A stretch of DNA of 12,233 nt, taken from the NCBI GenBank assembly GCA_964470825.1, contig CAYYEF010000017.1:1-12233 (forward strand), in the 5' to 3' direction. Numbering within the stretch: the first letter of the stretch is position 1; each line of letters starts with the position of its first letter. The notes under the pieces are model-generated. The model did no database searches and was not told the origin of the DNA. It saw nothing but the letters and a program-made list of their open reading frames with translations. This document shows, piece by piece, positions 1-6,946 of this stretch. Made by a program: the position numbers and the translations under genes. The DNA is from CAYYEF01 sp964470825 (lineage in GTDB: Bacteria > Patescibacteriota > Minisyncoccia > Phycocordibacterales > JAACPR01).

Positions 1-2
1 AG

Positions 3-2090
3 TTAAATATCGATATTAGCATTTTTAGCATTACTTGTAATATAAGCCTTTCTGGCAGGAACATCTGTTCCCATAAGCATATCAAAGACTTGGTCGGCTT
101 CAACAGCATCATCGATTGAAACTTGCTTTAAGACTCGATTAGATGGGTCCATAGTTGTTTCCCATAATTCACTAGCATTCATTTCTCCAAGACCCTTATA
201 ACGTTGTACACGCCATTTTGCAGGAGCTTTTGTTTTTTTAGTATTTTCATCTTCTTCGGTTTGTTCAGTTTCTTCAGCACCCTCTTCTGATTCATCTATG
301 ACTTCTTGTTTACCTAAGATTTTTTCTTTTTCTAAATCACTATATAAATATTTTACTTCTTTACCTTTCATTAATTTATAAAGTGGAGATTGAGCAATAT
401 ACAAATATCCACCATCAATAATTGGTCTAAAATATCTATACATCAAAGTCAGAAGCAAGGTTCTAATGTGTGCACCATCAACATCGGCATCGGTAGCAAT
501 AATAATTTTATGATAGCGCAATTTAGAAATATCAAACGTATCACCAATAGCAGTACCCATGGCTATAACAAGATTTTTAACTTGTTCTGAAGCAAGCATT
601 TTATCAAGACGTGCACGCTCCACGTTCAAGATTTTTCCTCTAAGTGGCAATACAGCCTGAGTTCGACGATCACGTCCTGTTTTAGCAGTACCTCCAGCAG
701 AGTCTCCCTCTACAATAAATATTTCTGATTCTTCTGCTTTTCTAGTCTGACAATCGGCTAATTTACCAGGAAGAGTCATGCCTTCAAGAGCACCTTTTCT
801 TAGCACGGAGTCCTTTGCAGCTTTTGCGGCTTTACGGGCCTTCATAGCCAAAGTAACTTTATTTATGATAGCTTTGGCGTCATCAGGATTTTCTTCTAAA
901 AATTCATTAAAAGCTTCTCCAAAAACACTCTCTACAGCACCTCGTGCTTCAGTTGAACCAAGCTTAGATTTTGTTTGACCTTCGAACTGAATTTCTGGCA
1001 TCTTTATTGAAACAACAGCAGTCAAACCTTCCAAAACGTCATCTCCAGTAAATACTCCGTCCGCTTCTTTAATTAAATTATTTTTCTTTCCATAGTTATT
1101 AATAGTTCTAGTTAGGGCAGTTTTAAAACCTGTAATATGAGTACCTCCTTCACTGTTATAGATATTGTTTGCAAAAGCAGTAATACGAGGAGAAATATCA
1201 TCAATATATTGAACAGCCACTTCTACTGCAACATTGTCTACTTCTTTTTCTACATAAAACACACTGCTATGAAGAGGTTTTTGTAATTTATTATAAAATT
1301 TTACAAGAGAAGCAAGTCCTCCATCAAAATAAAATGTAAATGATGGTGCATCAATTCCTGAATCTGCCAAATATGAGATATCATCAAAATCAATTTTTTC
1401 AGATACTTCACGCGCATCAATAGCAATGATTTCCAAACCTTTGACAAGATAAGCTTGTTGTCTCATATGAGAAACAATTTTTTTGAATTCAAATTCTACA
1501 CTTTCAAAAATAGTATCATCTGGTTTAAAAGTGATAACAGTTCCATTATGATCAGTTTTTCCAACCTTTTTAACATCGTATTTCTTTTTACCAATGTTGT
1601 ATTCTTGGCGATATTTTTCTCCATCTTTGTGAACCTCGGCAATAGTATGAACAGACAATGCGTTTACAACAGAAGCACCTACACCATGCAAACCTCCAGA
1701 TACCTTATAACCGCTACCATCTCCCCCGAATTTACCTCCGGCGTGAAGTGTGGTCATAATTGTTTCAAGAGCAGAAACTTTTGTTACTTTGTGTTTATCA
1801 ACAGGAATACCTCGTCCGTTATCGACTACTCTAACGTATCCATCTGGTAGAAGAGCGACTTCGATTCTATCGGCATAGCCTCCCATAGCTTCGTCGCGAG
1901 AGTTATCAAAAATTTCTGTAATCAAGTGGTGCAAACCATCAGGACCAGTTGTACCAATATACATACCAGGACGTTTTCTAACAGGTTCAAGACCTTCTAG
2001 AACAGTGATTTGATCAGCTCCATAGGAACTTTTAGCCGGCATATTTTTCGCCGGTTTTTTAAGATCTTTTTCTTTATTTTTATCTGCCAT
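3..2090 (-). CDS. gyrB: DNA gyrase subunit B
   Basis: ATPase subunit of type IIA topoisomerase, which with GyrA introduces negative supercoils into DNA. The 695-residue protein is full length for the short GyrB form. The GHKL ATPase domain shows the catalytic Glu near residue 59 (TEIFDNSRDEA), DNGRGIP at 90-96 and the glycine lid GGLHGVG at 132-138. The transducer domain carries the QTK loop at 372-374. The TOPRIM domain has EGDSA at 461-465 and DADVDG at 534-539, and the C-terminal part has QRYKGLGEMN, which favours GyrB over ParE. A low-complexity acidic linker (about 597-625) replaces the roughly 165-residue insertion that E. coli GyrB has at this place. The start is supported by an extended -10 promoter ending 11 nt upstream; no Shine-Dalgarno is visible. 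The gene ends in TAA and appears to be transcribed alone from its own promoter. Confidence 0.97.
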   Translation of the reverse strand: MADKNKEKDLKKPAKNMPAKSSYGADQITVLEGLEPVRKRPGMYIGTTGPDGLHHLITEIFDNSRDEAMGGYADRIEVALLPDGYVRVVDNGRGIPVDKHKVTKVSALETIMTTLHAGGKFGGDGSGYKVSGGLHGVGASVVNALSVHTIAEVHKDGEKYRQEYNIGKKKYDVKKVGKTDHNGTVITFKPDDTIFESVEFEFKKIVSHMRQQAYLVKGLEIIAIDAREVSEKIDFDDISYLADSGIDAPSFTFYFDGGLASLVKFYNKLQKPLHSSVFYVEKEVDNVAVEVAVQYIDDISPRITAFANNIYNSEGGTHITGFKTALTRTINNYGKKNNLIKEADGVFTGDDVLEGLTAVVSIKMPEIQFEGQTKSKLGSTEARGAVESVFGEAFNEFLEENPDDAKAIINKVTLAMKARKAAKAAKDSVLRKGALEGMTLPGKLADCQTRKAEESEIFIVEGDSAGGTAKTGRDRRTQAVLPLRGKILNVERARLDKMLASEQVKNLVIAMGTAIGDTFDISKLRYHKIIIATDADVDGAHIRTLLLTLMYRYFRPIIDGGYLYIAQSPLYKLMKGKEVKYLYSDLEKEKILGKQEVIDESEEGAEETEQTEEDENTKKTKAPAKWRVQRYKGLGEMNASELWETTMDPSNRVLKQVSIDDAVEADQVFDMLMGTDVPARKAYITSNAKNANIDI

Positions 2091-2101
2091 AATTTCATAT
2101 A

Positions 2102-2110
2102 ATTATAACA
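2102..2110 (-). promoter_or_regulatory. Extended -10 promoter of gyrB
   Basis: On the minus strand the sequence reads TGTTATAAT, a perfect extended -10 element (TG, one base, TATAAT). The -10 box ends 11 nt before the gyrB ATG, so transcription should start about 5 nt upstream of the start codon, giving a nearly leaderless mRNA. A weak -35 candidate, TTGTTT (2124-2129, 16 nt spacer), lies in the loop and stem of the preceding terminator. The TG of this element is shared with the end of the terminator T-tract. Confidence 0.75.
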
Positions 2111-2137
2111 AAAAACACCCCTTAAACAAGGGGTGTT
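2107..2137 (-). terminator. Intrinsic terminator after the C39 peptidase gene
   Basis: The arms AACACCCCTT (2114-2123) and AAGGGGTGTT (2128-2137) form a perfect 10-bp hairpin with a 4-nt loop. Read on the minus strand it is followed by a T-tract (six T's counting the end of the stem, then GT). The stop codon of the C39 peptidase gene lies 6 nt upstream. The plus-strand reading has no T-tract after the hairpin, so the terminator acts on minus-strand transcription. It should end the transcript that includes pheST and the peptidase gene. Confidence 0.88.
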
Positions 2138-2143
2138 CTATAA

Positions 2144-2755
2144 CTATAAATACGAAAATATGGCGAATTTACGCCAGAATTGACGTATTTTAGATATATC
2201 TACAGGCATTTCGCTATGGAGTTCATTTTTATCCACACCATCTGGATCATGGACTATAAATTTCTCTTTTTGATCAGAAAAATCATAACCAATAATCAAT
2301 ATCAGATGGTTTTCTTTATTAGTATTGAAACCTGGTTCTACAGAAATCATTACAGGATTACCTAAATCAATTTCCTTAATAATTTTAGCAATTCCAGATT
2401 CAATCATTTTTGTCTCTAGAGAATTAATTTCAAAAGTTTTATTCTCCGAATTAACATCAATACTTCTAAATTCTTGTGTATAAGCATTGACCCCATGATT
2501 ACGCAGAAGTCTGACTAAGGATTCATGAAACCAACCCTTATTACAATAACCACCGATAGTAACACCCTCATTAACCAATCTCATAGGATTAATGTCCTCT
2601 AAGTTATAATATCCAAGTAGCATTGCAACACAAGCTATACCACAAGAGCGATTTTGCCAGTCTTTTTCAAATAATTTAGAATATTGCGAAATATAAGGAA
2701 CTGGAAGGATCTTTTTCATACTGTCTTTATTATTAACAATTCTCTTAAAATCCAT
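2144..2755 (-). CDS. C39-like (papain-fold) cysteine peptidase, cytoplasmic
   Basis: This 203-residue protein resembles the peptidase C39-like family. It has the N-terminal PVPYISQYS segment with a likely oxyanion Gln24, SCGIACVAMLLGYY with probable nucleophile Cys38, NHLILIIGYD with His150, and HDPDG with Asp170 as a plausible third residue. There is no signal peptide, membrane helix or ABC transporter domain, so it is not a bacteriocin-processing C39 exporter and probably acts in the cytoplasm, or leaves the cell by an unseen route. The start is uncertain. The ATG at 2755 gives 203 residues, while Met13 (ATG at 2719) gives 191 residues beginning MKKILPVPYISQ and is preceded by AATAAT 9 nt upstream, like the leaderless genes here. 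The gene lies 53 nt after pheT and directly before a strong terminator. Its substrate is unknown. The neighbouring PheT carries another papain-fold domain, but a functional link is only a guess. Confidence 0.78.
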   Translation of the reverse strand: MDFKRIVNNKDSMKKILPVPYISQYSKLFEKDWQNRSCGIACVAMLLGYYNLEDINPMRLVNEGVTIGGYCNKGWFHESLVRLLRNHGVNAYTQEFRSIDVNSENKTFEINSLETKMIESGIAKIIKEIDLGNPVMISVEPGFNTNKENHLILIIGYDFSDQKEKFIVHDPDGVDKNELHSEMPVDISKIRQFWRKFAIFSYL

Positions 2756-2808
2756 TTAAATTTTTGTTAAAGTTTTAATAAATTTTAGTAATTTCAAAAT
2801 ATTTTTAA

Positions 2809-5211
2809 TTATCTTATCTCCCAATTTCCTTTTGCTTTTATATCTGAATAAATTTTTTCCATAATTTCATTAGCTTCAATATCTGTTAGGGTCTTTTCGT
2901 ATGATTGAAAAGCCATTCTATAAGCATAAGAAACCCTTCCCTCCTTTTCGTACACATCAAAACACCTTGGTTCATTAGCTAATAGATCTCCAGCATGATT
3001 TCTAATTATTTTAACAAGTTCATCTACATTATTTTCTTTTGGAATCCATACCGCGATATCGCGAGTCATGAAAGGATAATTTGAAATAATTTTAAATTTA
3101 ACATCACCAAGTTCTGGTAATTTTTCATAAGTATTTTTATCTATACTAATTTTTTGATATATATAACCCAAATCAATTTCAATACTTTCTATATTGTCAC
3201 TAATTTCAATGTTTATTTTTTGTCCTAAAATTTCTTCTATTTTTTCAACTGCTTCTTTGATTAAATCTGAGGTTTTTGGTTTTTTAACACCATTTTTATT
3301 TTTCACCCCAATAGAAAGCATCAGGTTTTCTGTATAATTTCTTTTAAAAACTTTTCCGATTTCGAAAACTTTTACTCGATCAATGTTCAATAGGTCAACA
3401 TACTTTATGTTATTTTCTAAAGCCAAATTCATACCATTTAATAAATCAGCTCTTACATATTTTTTATCTTCCGCTAAAGGTTTTTCAGGCATTAATTCTC
3501 CTTTTTCGACAAACGAATAAGTCATTATTTCAGAAAAACCAATTCCTGAAAGAGCAAGTCTAATTTTATTATTGAAATAATATTCAACATTAATTTGCGG
3601 AATATAATTTTCAATCTCAATTGACTTGCTTTGGATTGAATCGTAACCAATCAAACGACCAACTTCTTCAATTAAATCTCTTTGCTTCATTTCAAATTTT
3701 CCAGAAACATTAATCAAATCAATTCTCTCGTTTGGTATTTTAACTACGAATCTATCTTCGCCGTGATTATAATAACTTCTGTAACCAACAATATTTTTAA
3801 ATCTCTCACTATTATTTAAATCTTCTAAAATAACACCGGCATTATTTAATTCAGTGGCATGAATTATTTTATTGTCACCAATATAAATACCAACATGATC
3901 AACACCTGATTCTATTTTTGTTCCAGGTAAAAATTCTTTGGTTTCAAAATGAATACCGTGTTCAAGAGTGCCAGTATTAGCAAAAACCAAATCTCCTGGT
4001 AATAAATTTTCTTTTGAAATTTCAGAACCATATACAAATTGATCTGCGGTAATTCTAGGTATCACTAAACCTGATCTAGAAAAAACATAAGAAACAAAAG
4101 AAGAACAGTCAAATAATTCTGGTGAGTCATAGCTAACACTTGCCCCCCATTTATATTTCTTTCCAAGCAAATCTTTTGCTAATTCAGGTATATTTTTTTC
4201 TGGATTAACAATTTCATATGCAAATCCAAGTAAATCAAAACTTTTTTTAATATCTTCTTCATTTATTTCTAAACCTAGAGTTTTTTCAATTTCTTTTGCA
4301 GAGATTCCAGAATAAAAAGTTTTAACTGGTTTTGGATAATACTCAACGTTTTTATATATTTTTGTACTAGAATCACTAGCATATTTCTTTATTAGAGAAA
4401 TTGCTAAGTTAATACCCTTTTCAGCTAAATCAGGAGTAATATGATTTTCAAATCTACGAGAAGACTCTGTTGCAATTCCAAGCTTTTTAGAATTTTTTCT
4501 AGTGCTGACTGAATTAAAATTAGCAGCTTCAAGAATAATATTTTTTGTTTCCAAATTAACCTCTGCCTTTTTTCCTCCCTTTATACCAGCAATAGCCAGA
4601 ACATCAGATTGATCAGAGATTACAGTAATATCATTACTTAAATTAATAATCTTGTTATCTAGAGTGGTTATAACCTCTCCGTCGAAAGCCTGACGTACCA
4701 ATATTTTTTGACCATTTAATTTATCCGTGTCGAAAGCGTGCATTGGTTGCCCAATTTCAAACATTACAATATTAGTAATATCAACGATATTATTTATGGA
4801 ACGTTCTCCAATTGATTCTAATTTATTTTTAAGCTCCAAAGGAGAAGGGCCGATTTTTATATTTTTAATTTCGCAACCAATATATCTGGAGCATAAATTA
4901 GTTTGGACATCTAGAGAAAATGCGCTTTGTTCATCTGAATCATTAATAATATTTTCCTTATCTAAAAATTTTAGACCTGTTACTGCGCAAACTTCTCTAG
5001 CCAGACCTTTGTGACAAAGACAATCATGAGAACGATTAGGTAAAATAGATAAATCAAAAATATAATCCTCACCTTTATTTTCAACACTCTCAATCTCAAA
5101 AGATTTTTGAGTTAATCTTTCTTCTAAAAAAGAAATACCTTCGGCCAAACTATTTTGACCTAAATTTTTATCTTCTAAATATTCTTTTATCCAATTAAGA
5201 GAAAATTTCAT
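2809..5211 (-). CDS. pheT: Phenylalanine-tRNA ligase beta subunit with inserted NlpC/P60 domain and no B2 domain
   Basis: Beta subunit of PheRS, which with PheS charges tRNA-Phe and hydrolyses mischarged Tyr-tRNA-Phe. Domain order: B1 (about 1-40, completed by 50-85); B3/B4 editing domain (about 105-275); first half of B5 (about 300-335); an inserted NlpC/P60 domain (about 339-481); second half of B5 (about 486-525); B6/B7 (about 530-705, somewhat short); and the FDX-ACB anticodon-binding domain (about 708-800). Residues aligning with the known editing site are kept: Thr146, His158 in GQPMHAFD, Ala208-Gly209 in AIAGIKGG, and Glu228. The B2 tRNA-binding OB fold, which in E. coli lies at about residues 40-150, is missing: the first B1 segment runs straight into IFDLSILPNRSHD. 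The length of 800 residues therefore matches normal PheT only by coincidence. The start lies 3 nt after the pheS stop, with no Shine-Dalgarno. Confidence 0.95.
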   Translation of the reverse strand: MKFSLNWIKEYLEDKNLGQNSLAEGISFLEERLTQKSFEIESVENKGEDYIFDLSILPNRSHDCLCHKGLAREVCAVTGLKFLDKENIINDSDEQSAFSLDVQTNLCSRYIGCEIKNIKIGPSPLELKNKLESIGERSINNIVDITNIVMFEIGQPMHAFDTDKLNGQKILVRQAFDGEVITTLDNKIINLSNDITVISDQSDVLAIAGIKGGKKAEVNLETKNIILEAANFNSVSTRKNSKKLGIATESSRRFENHITPDLAEKGINLAISLIKKYASDSSTKIYKNVEYYPKPVKTFYSGISAKEIEKTLGLEINEEDIKKSFDLLGFAYEIVNPEKNIPELAKDLLGKKYKWGASVSYDSPELFDCSSFVSYVFSRSGLVIPRITADQFVYGSEISKENLLPGDLVFANTGTLEHGIHFETKEFLPGTKIESGVDHVGIYIGDNKIIHATELNNAGVILEDLNNSERFKNIVGYRSYYNHGEDRFVVKIPNERIDLINVSGKFEMKQRDLIEEVGRLIGYDSIQSKSIEIENYIPQINVEYYFNNKIRLALSGIGFSEIMTYSFVEKGELMPEKPLAEDKKYVRADLLNGMNLALENNIKYVDLLNIDRVKVFEIGKVFKRNYTENLMLSIGVKNKNGVKKPKTSDLIKEAVEKIEEILGQKINIEISDNIESIEIDLGYIYQKISIDKNTYEKLPELGDVKFKIISNYPFMTRDIAVWIPKENNVDELVKIIRNHAGDLLANEPRCFDVYEKEGRVSYAYRMAFQSYEKTLTDIEANEIMEKIYSDIKAKGNWEIR
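3769..4197 (-). other. NlpC/P60-type cysteine hydrolase domain inside PheT
   Basis: Residues about 339-481 of PheT match the NlpC/P60 fold from end to end. They comprise an N-terminal helix with YKWGAS, the nucleophile motif FDCSSFVSYVF (Cys369), PRITADQF, PGDLVFAN, DHVGIYIGD (His439), KIIHATE (His451) and a closing VGYRSYY. Cys369, His439 and His451 occupy the positions of the usual Cys-His-His set, so the site looks intact. A longer than usual loop (about 412-436) separates the PGDLVF and DHVGIY strands. The domain sits exactly between the two strands of the B5 beta-hairpin (AYEIVN before, DRFVVKIP after), where an insert with close termini could be tolerated. The reading frame is continuous and base composition resembles the flanks. 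NlpC/P60 enzymes are usually secreted peptidoglycan hydrolases; here the host protein is cytoplasmic, so that role is unlikely. The actual role is unknown. Confidence 0.9.
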
Positions 5212-5214
5212 ATT

Positions 5215-5934
5215 TTAAAATTGATTAACAAATCTTAAATCTCCGTTATATAAATAGCGAATATCATCAATTCCATATTTAACCATGGCCATGCGATCAA
5301 GACCTAATCCAAAGGCAAAACCGCTGTATTTTTTAGGATCAATCCCAACATTATTTAAAACGTTTGGATGAACCATTCCTGCCCCCAAAACCTCGAGCCA
5401 CTTTCCTCCTGGTCTTTTAATATCAACTTCAAGCCCCGGTTCTACGAACGGAAAAAAGCTTGGGCGTAGCCGAATTTCAATATCTTCCCCATATAAATTT
5501 TTCAAAAAAGAATCTAAGGTAAATTTTAGATTAGCCATAGTAATATTCTCACCCACTACCAAACCTTCGACCTGATGAAATTGAACTTCGTGTGTTTTAT
5601 CAGTAGCTTCATATCTATAAACTTTTCCAGGTGCCACAATTTTAAATGGGGGTTTATTTTTTTCCATAAAATGAATTTGAATATTTGAGGTTTGGGTCCT
5701 CATTAAATGCTCCATTCTTCCAGTGGCAGAATCTTTTTCAAGCCAAAAAGTGTCTTGCATATCACGAGCAGGATGGTCTTTTGGTAAATTTAAAGCATCG
5801 AAATTGTAATGTTCATTATCAATTTCAGGTCCGCTAACAACTTGAAAATCCATATCAACAAGAATAGAGACAATCTGATCGATTATTTGATTTATCGGAT
5901 GAATATGCCCCTTTTCTTTTTGTTCTGTATTCAT
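5215..5934 (-). CDS. pheS: Phenylalanine-tRNA ligase alpha subunit, catalytic core only
   Basis: Catalytic class II subunit of PheRS, which activates Phe and transfers it to tRNA-Phe in an alpha2-beta2 complex with PheT. Visible elements are GHIHPINQII at the start of the core, the motif 2 region VYRYEATDKTHEVQFHQVEG (about 105-124), the Phe-pocket segment FPFVEPG (161-167), and motif 3 SGFAFGLGLDRMAM (204-217). The protein has 239 residues against the usual 330-350. The N-terminal coiled-coil arm, which in Thermus reaches tRNA-Phe, is absent. It cannot be recovered by moving the start, because an in-frame TAA (the stop of the preceding gene) lies only one codon before the ATG. There is no frameshift upstream, since that region is occupied by the end of the PEGA gene. 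The gene is tightly coupled to its neighbours, with 3 nt on either side. Confidence 0.95.
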   Translation of the reverse strand: MNTEQKEKGHIHPINQIIDQIVSILVDMDFQVVSGPEIDNEHYNFDALNLPKDHPARDMQDTFWLEKDSATGRMEHLMRTQTSNIQIHFMEKNKPPFKIVAPGKVYRYEATDKTHEVQFHQVEGLVVGENITMANLKFTLDSFLKNLYGEDIEIRLRPSFFPFVEPGLEVDIKRPGGKWLEVLGAGMVHPNVLNNVGIDPKKYSGFAFGLGLDRMAMVKYGIDDIRYLYNGDLRFVNQF

Positions 5935-5937
5935 AAA

Positions 5938-6945
5938 TTAAATTGTTAATTCAAAAAATCTATCACCATCCCTAACGAAAATTTTATTATTTGAACCAAT
6001 CAGGAAATCATCTATTTTTTTATTATATACAACTTGAATATTTCTTGCTGATCTACCATCTGCTTCTACTGCATACAATCCTGAATCTACCAAAACAAGA
6101 AATACGTCATTTCTTCCTGGTAAGAAATCAAACTTTTTAATATTATCTGTCCAATCAAGTACAATTTTTTGTGAACAATTTTCAGGTTCCAAACAATAGT
6201 AATATGGAATCTCTACATTTTTTCCAACCCAATTCATTAAAATATTTCCATTTTCAAGCCAAGAAATTTCCTCTCCGTTTTGAATTAAATTTTGAAGACT
6301 GTCAGGATCATTTATACCAAGTTCTACAAAATATTCTGGCAATTCTTTTGTAGTTGTACCTGTAGAAGTAGCATTATTGTTATTCAAATTAGTGATGACT
6401 TTTGTTTGAGTAGATGTAGCATAAATATCTTTACCTTCAAACAAAGCCATTAAATCTTTGTATTCACTATTAGTTGGAACTACTTTATTTCTTACTCTAA
6501 TAACTTTTGCTGGTTGTGTTGTGGTACCCTCACCCTGATTATCTAGAAAAGGATAAATTTCTCTTTGGGGAATTTCTTTTGGAATCATCAAAACTCGACC
6601 TTCTGTTACAAGACTTGAATATACAGGTAGAACTTTTATCCAGCTTTGATATCCTTCTTTATGCACCTCAACTTTATGATCCATTTCTGGTTTCAAATTC
6701 TGAATCAAAGTATTTCTAAGCAATACCCCATTTGTTTTAATAAACTCTCCATCCAGATAAACTTCTGTATTAGAAATATTTGAATGAACATATATTCCAC
6801 CGGTCTTTTCAAGAGTAAAAACATCACCAATATCAGAAACTCTGTAACCTAAAGAGTACGCGACCAAGACAGGTGTAATTAAAATGAAAAGTAAAATTAA
6901 AATAAGTAAGCTGGCAAATCTTGTTTTGTTTGGTAATGGTCTCAT
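5938..6945 (-). CDS. Membrane-anchored PEGA-domain protein
   Basis: This 335-residue protein has one N-terminal membrane helix (about 11-31) after a short basic segment, then a PEGA domain (about 49-108: GGIYVHSNISNTEVYLDG, GYQSWIKVLPV). A Thr/Asn/Ser-rich linker (about 195-215) follows. The C-terminal region has repeated beta-type segments (EISWLENGNILMNWV, KFDFLPGRNDVFLVLV, GLYAVEADGR) that suggest a beta-propeller-like fold. The bulk should face outside the cell. PEGA domains occur in surface proteins; no specific function can be assigned. I chose the ATG at 6945 because it starts at the membrane anchor and lies 1 nt after the glycosyltransferase stop. A longer frame opening at 7002 would overlap that gene by 56 nt and add a non-canonical N-terminus. 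The stop lies 3 nt before pheS. Confidence 0.8.
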   Translation of the reverse strand: MRPLPNKTRFASLLILILLFILITPVLVAYSLGYRVSDIGDVFTLEKTGGIYVHSNISNTEVYLDGEFIKTNGVLLRNTLIQNLKPEMDHKVEVHKEGYQSWIKVLPVYSSLVTEGRVLMIPKEIPQREIYPFLDNQGEGTTTQPAKVIRVRNKVVPTNSEYKDLMALFEGKDIYATSTQTKVITNLNNNNATSTGTTTKELPEYFVELGINDPDSLQNLIQNGEEISWLENGNILMNWVGKNVEIPYYYCLEPENCSQKIVLDWTDNIKKFDFLPGRNDVFLVLVDSGLYAVEADGRSARNIQVVYNKKIDDFLIGSNNKIFVRDGDRFFELTI

Positions 6946-6946
6946 G

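Noticed and set aside
390..1850. Plus-strand open frames of 66-131 codons opposite gyrB.
   Set aside because: They are antisense shadows of a certain gene, with no family resemblance and no promoter. The same holds for the plus-strand frames opposite the other genes.
2096..2098. An out-of-frame ATG 8 nt upstream of the gyrB start, as an alternative start or short upstream frame.
   Set aside because: It lies at or before the predicted transcription start and opens only a short frame inside gyrB.
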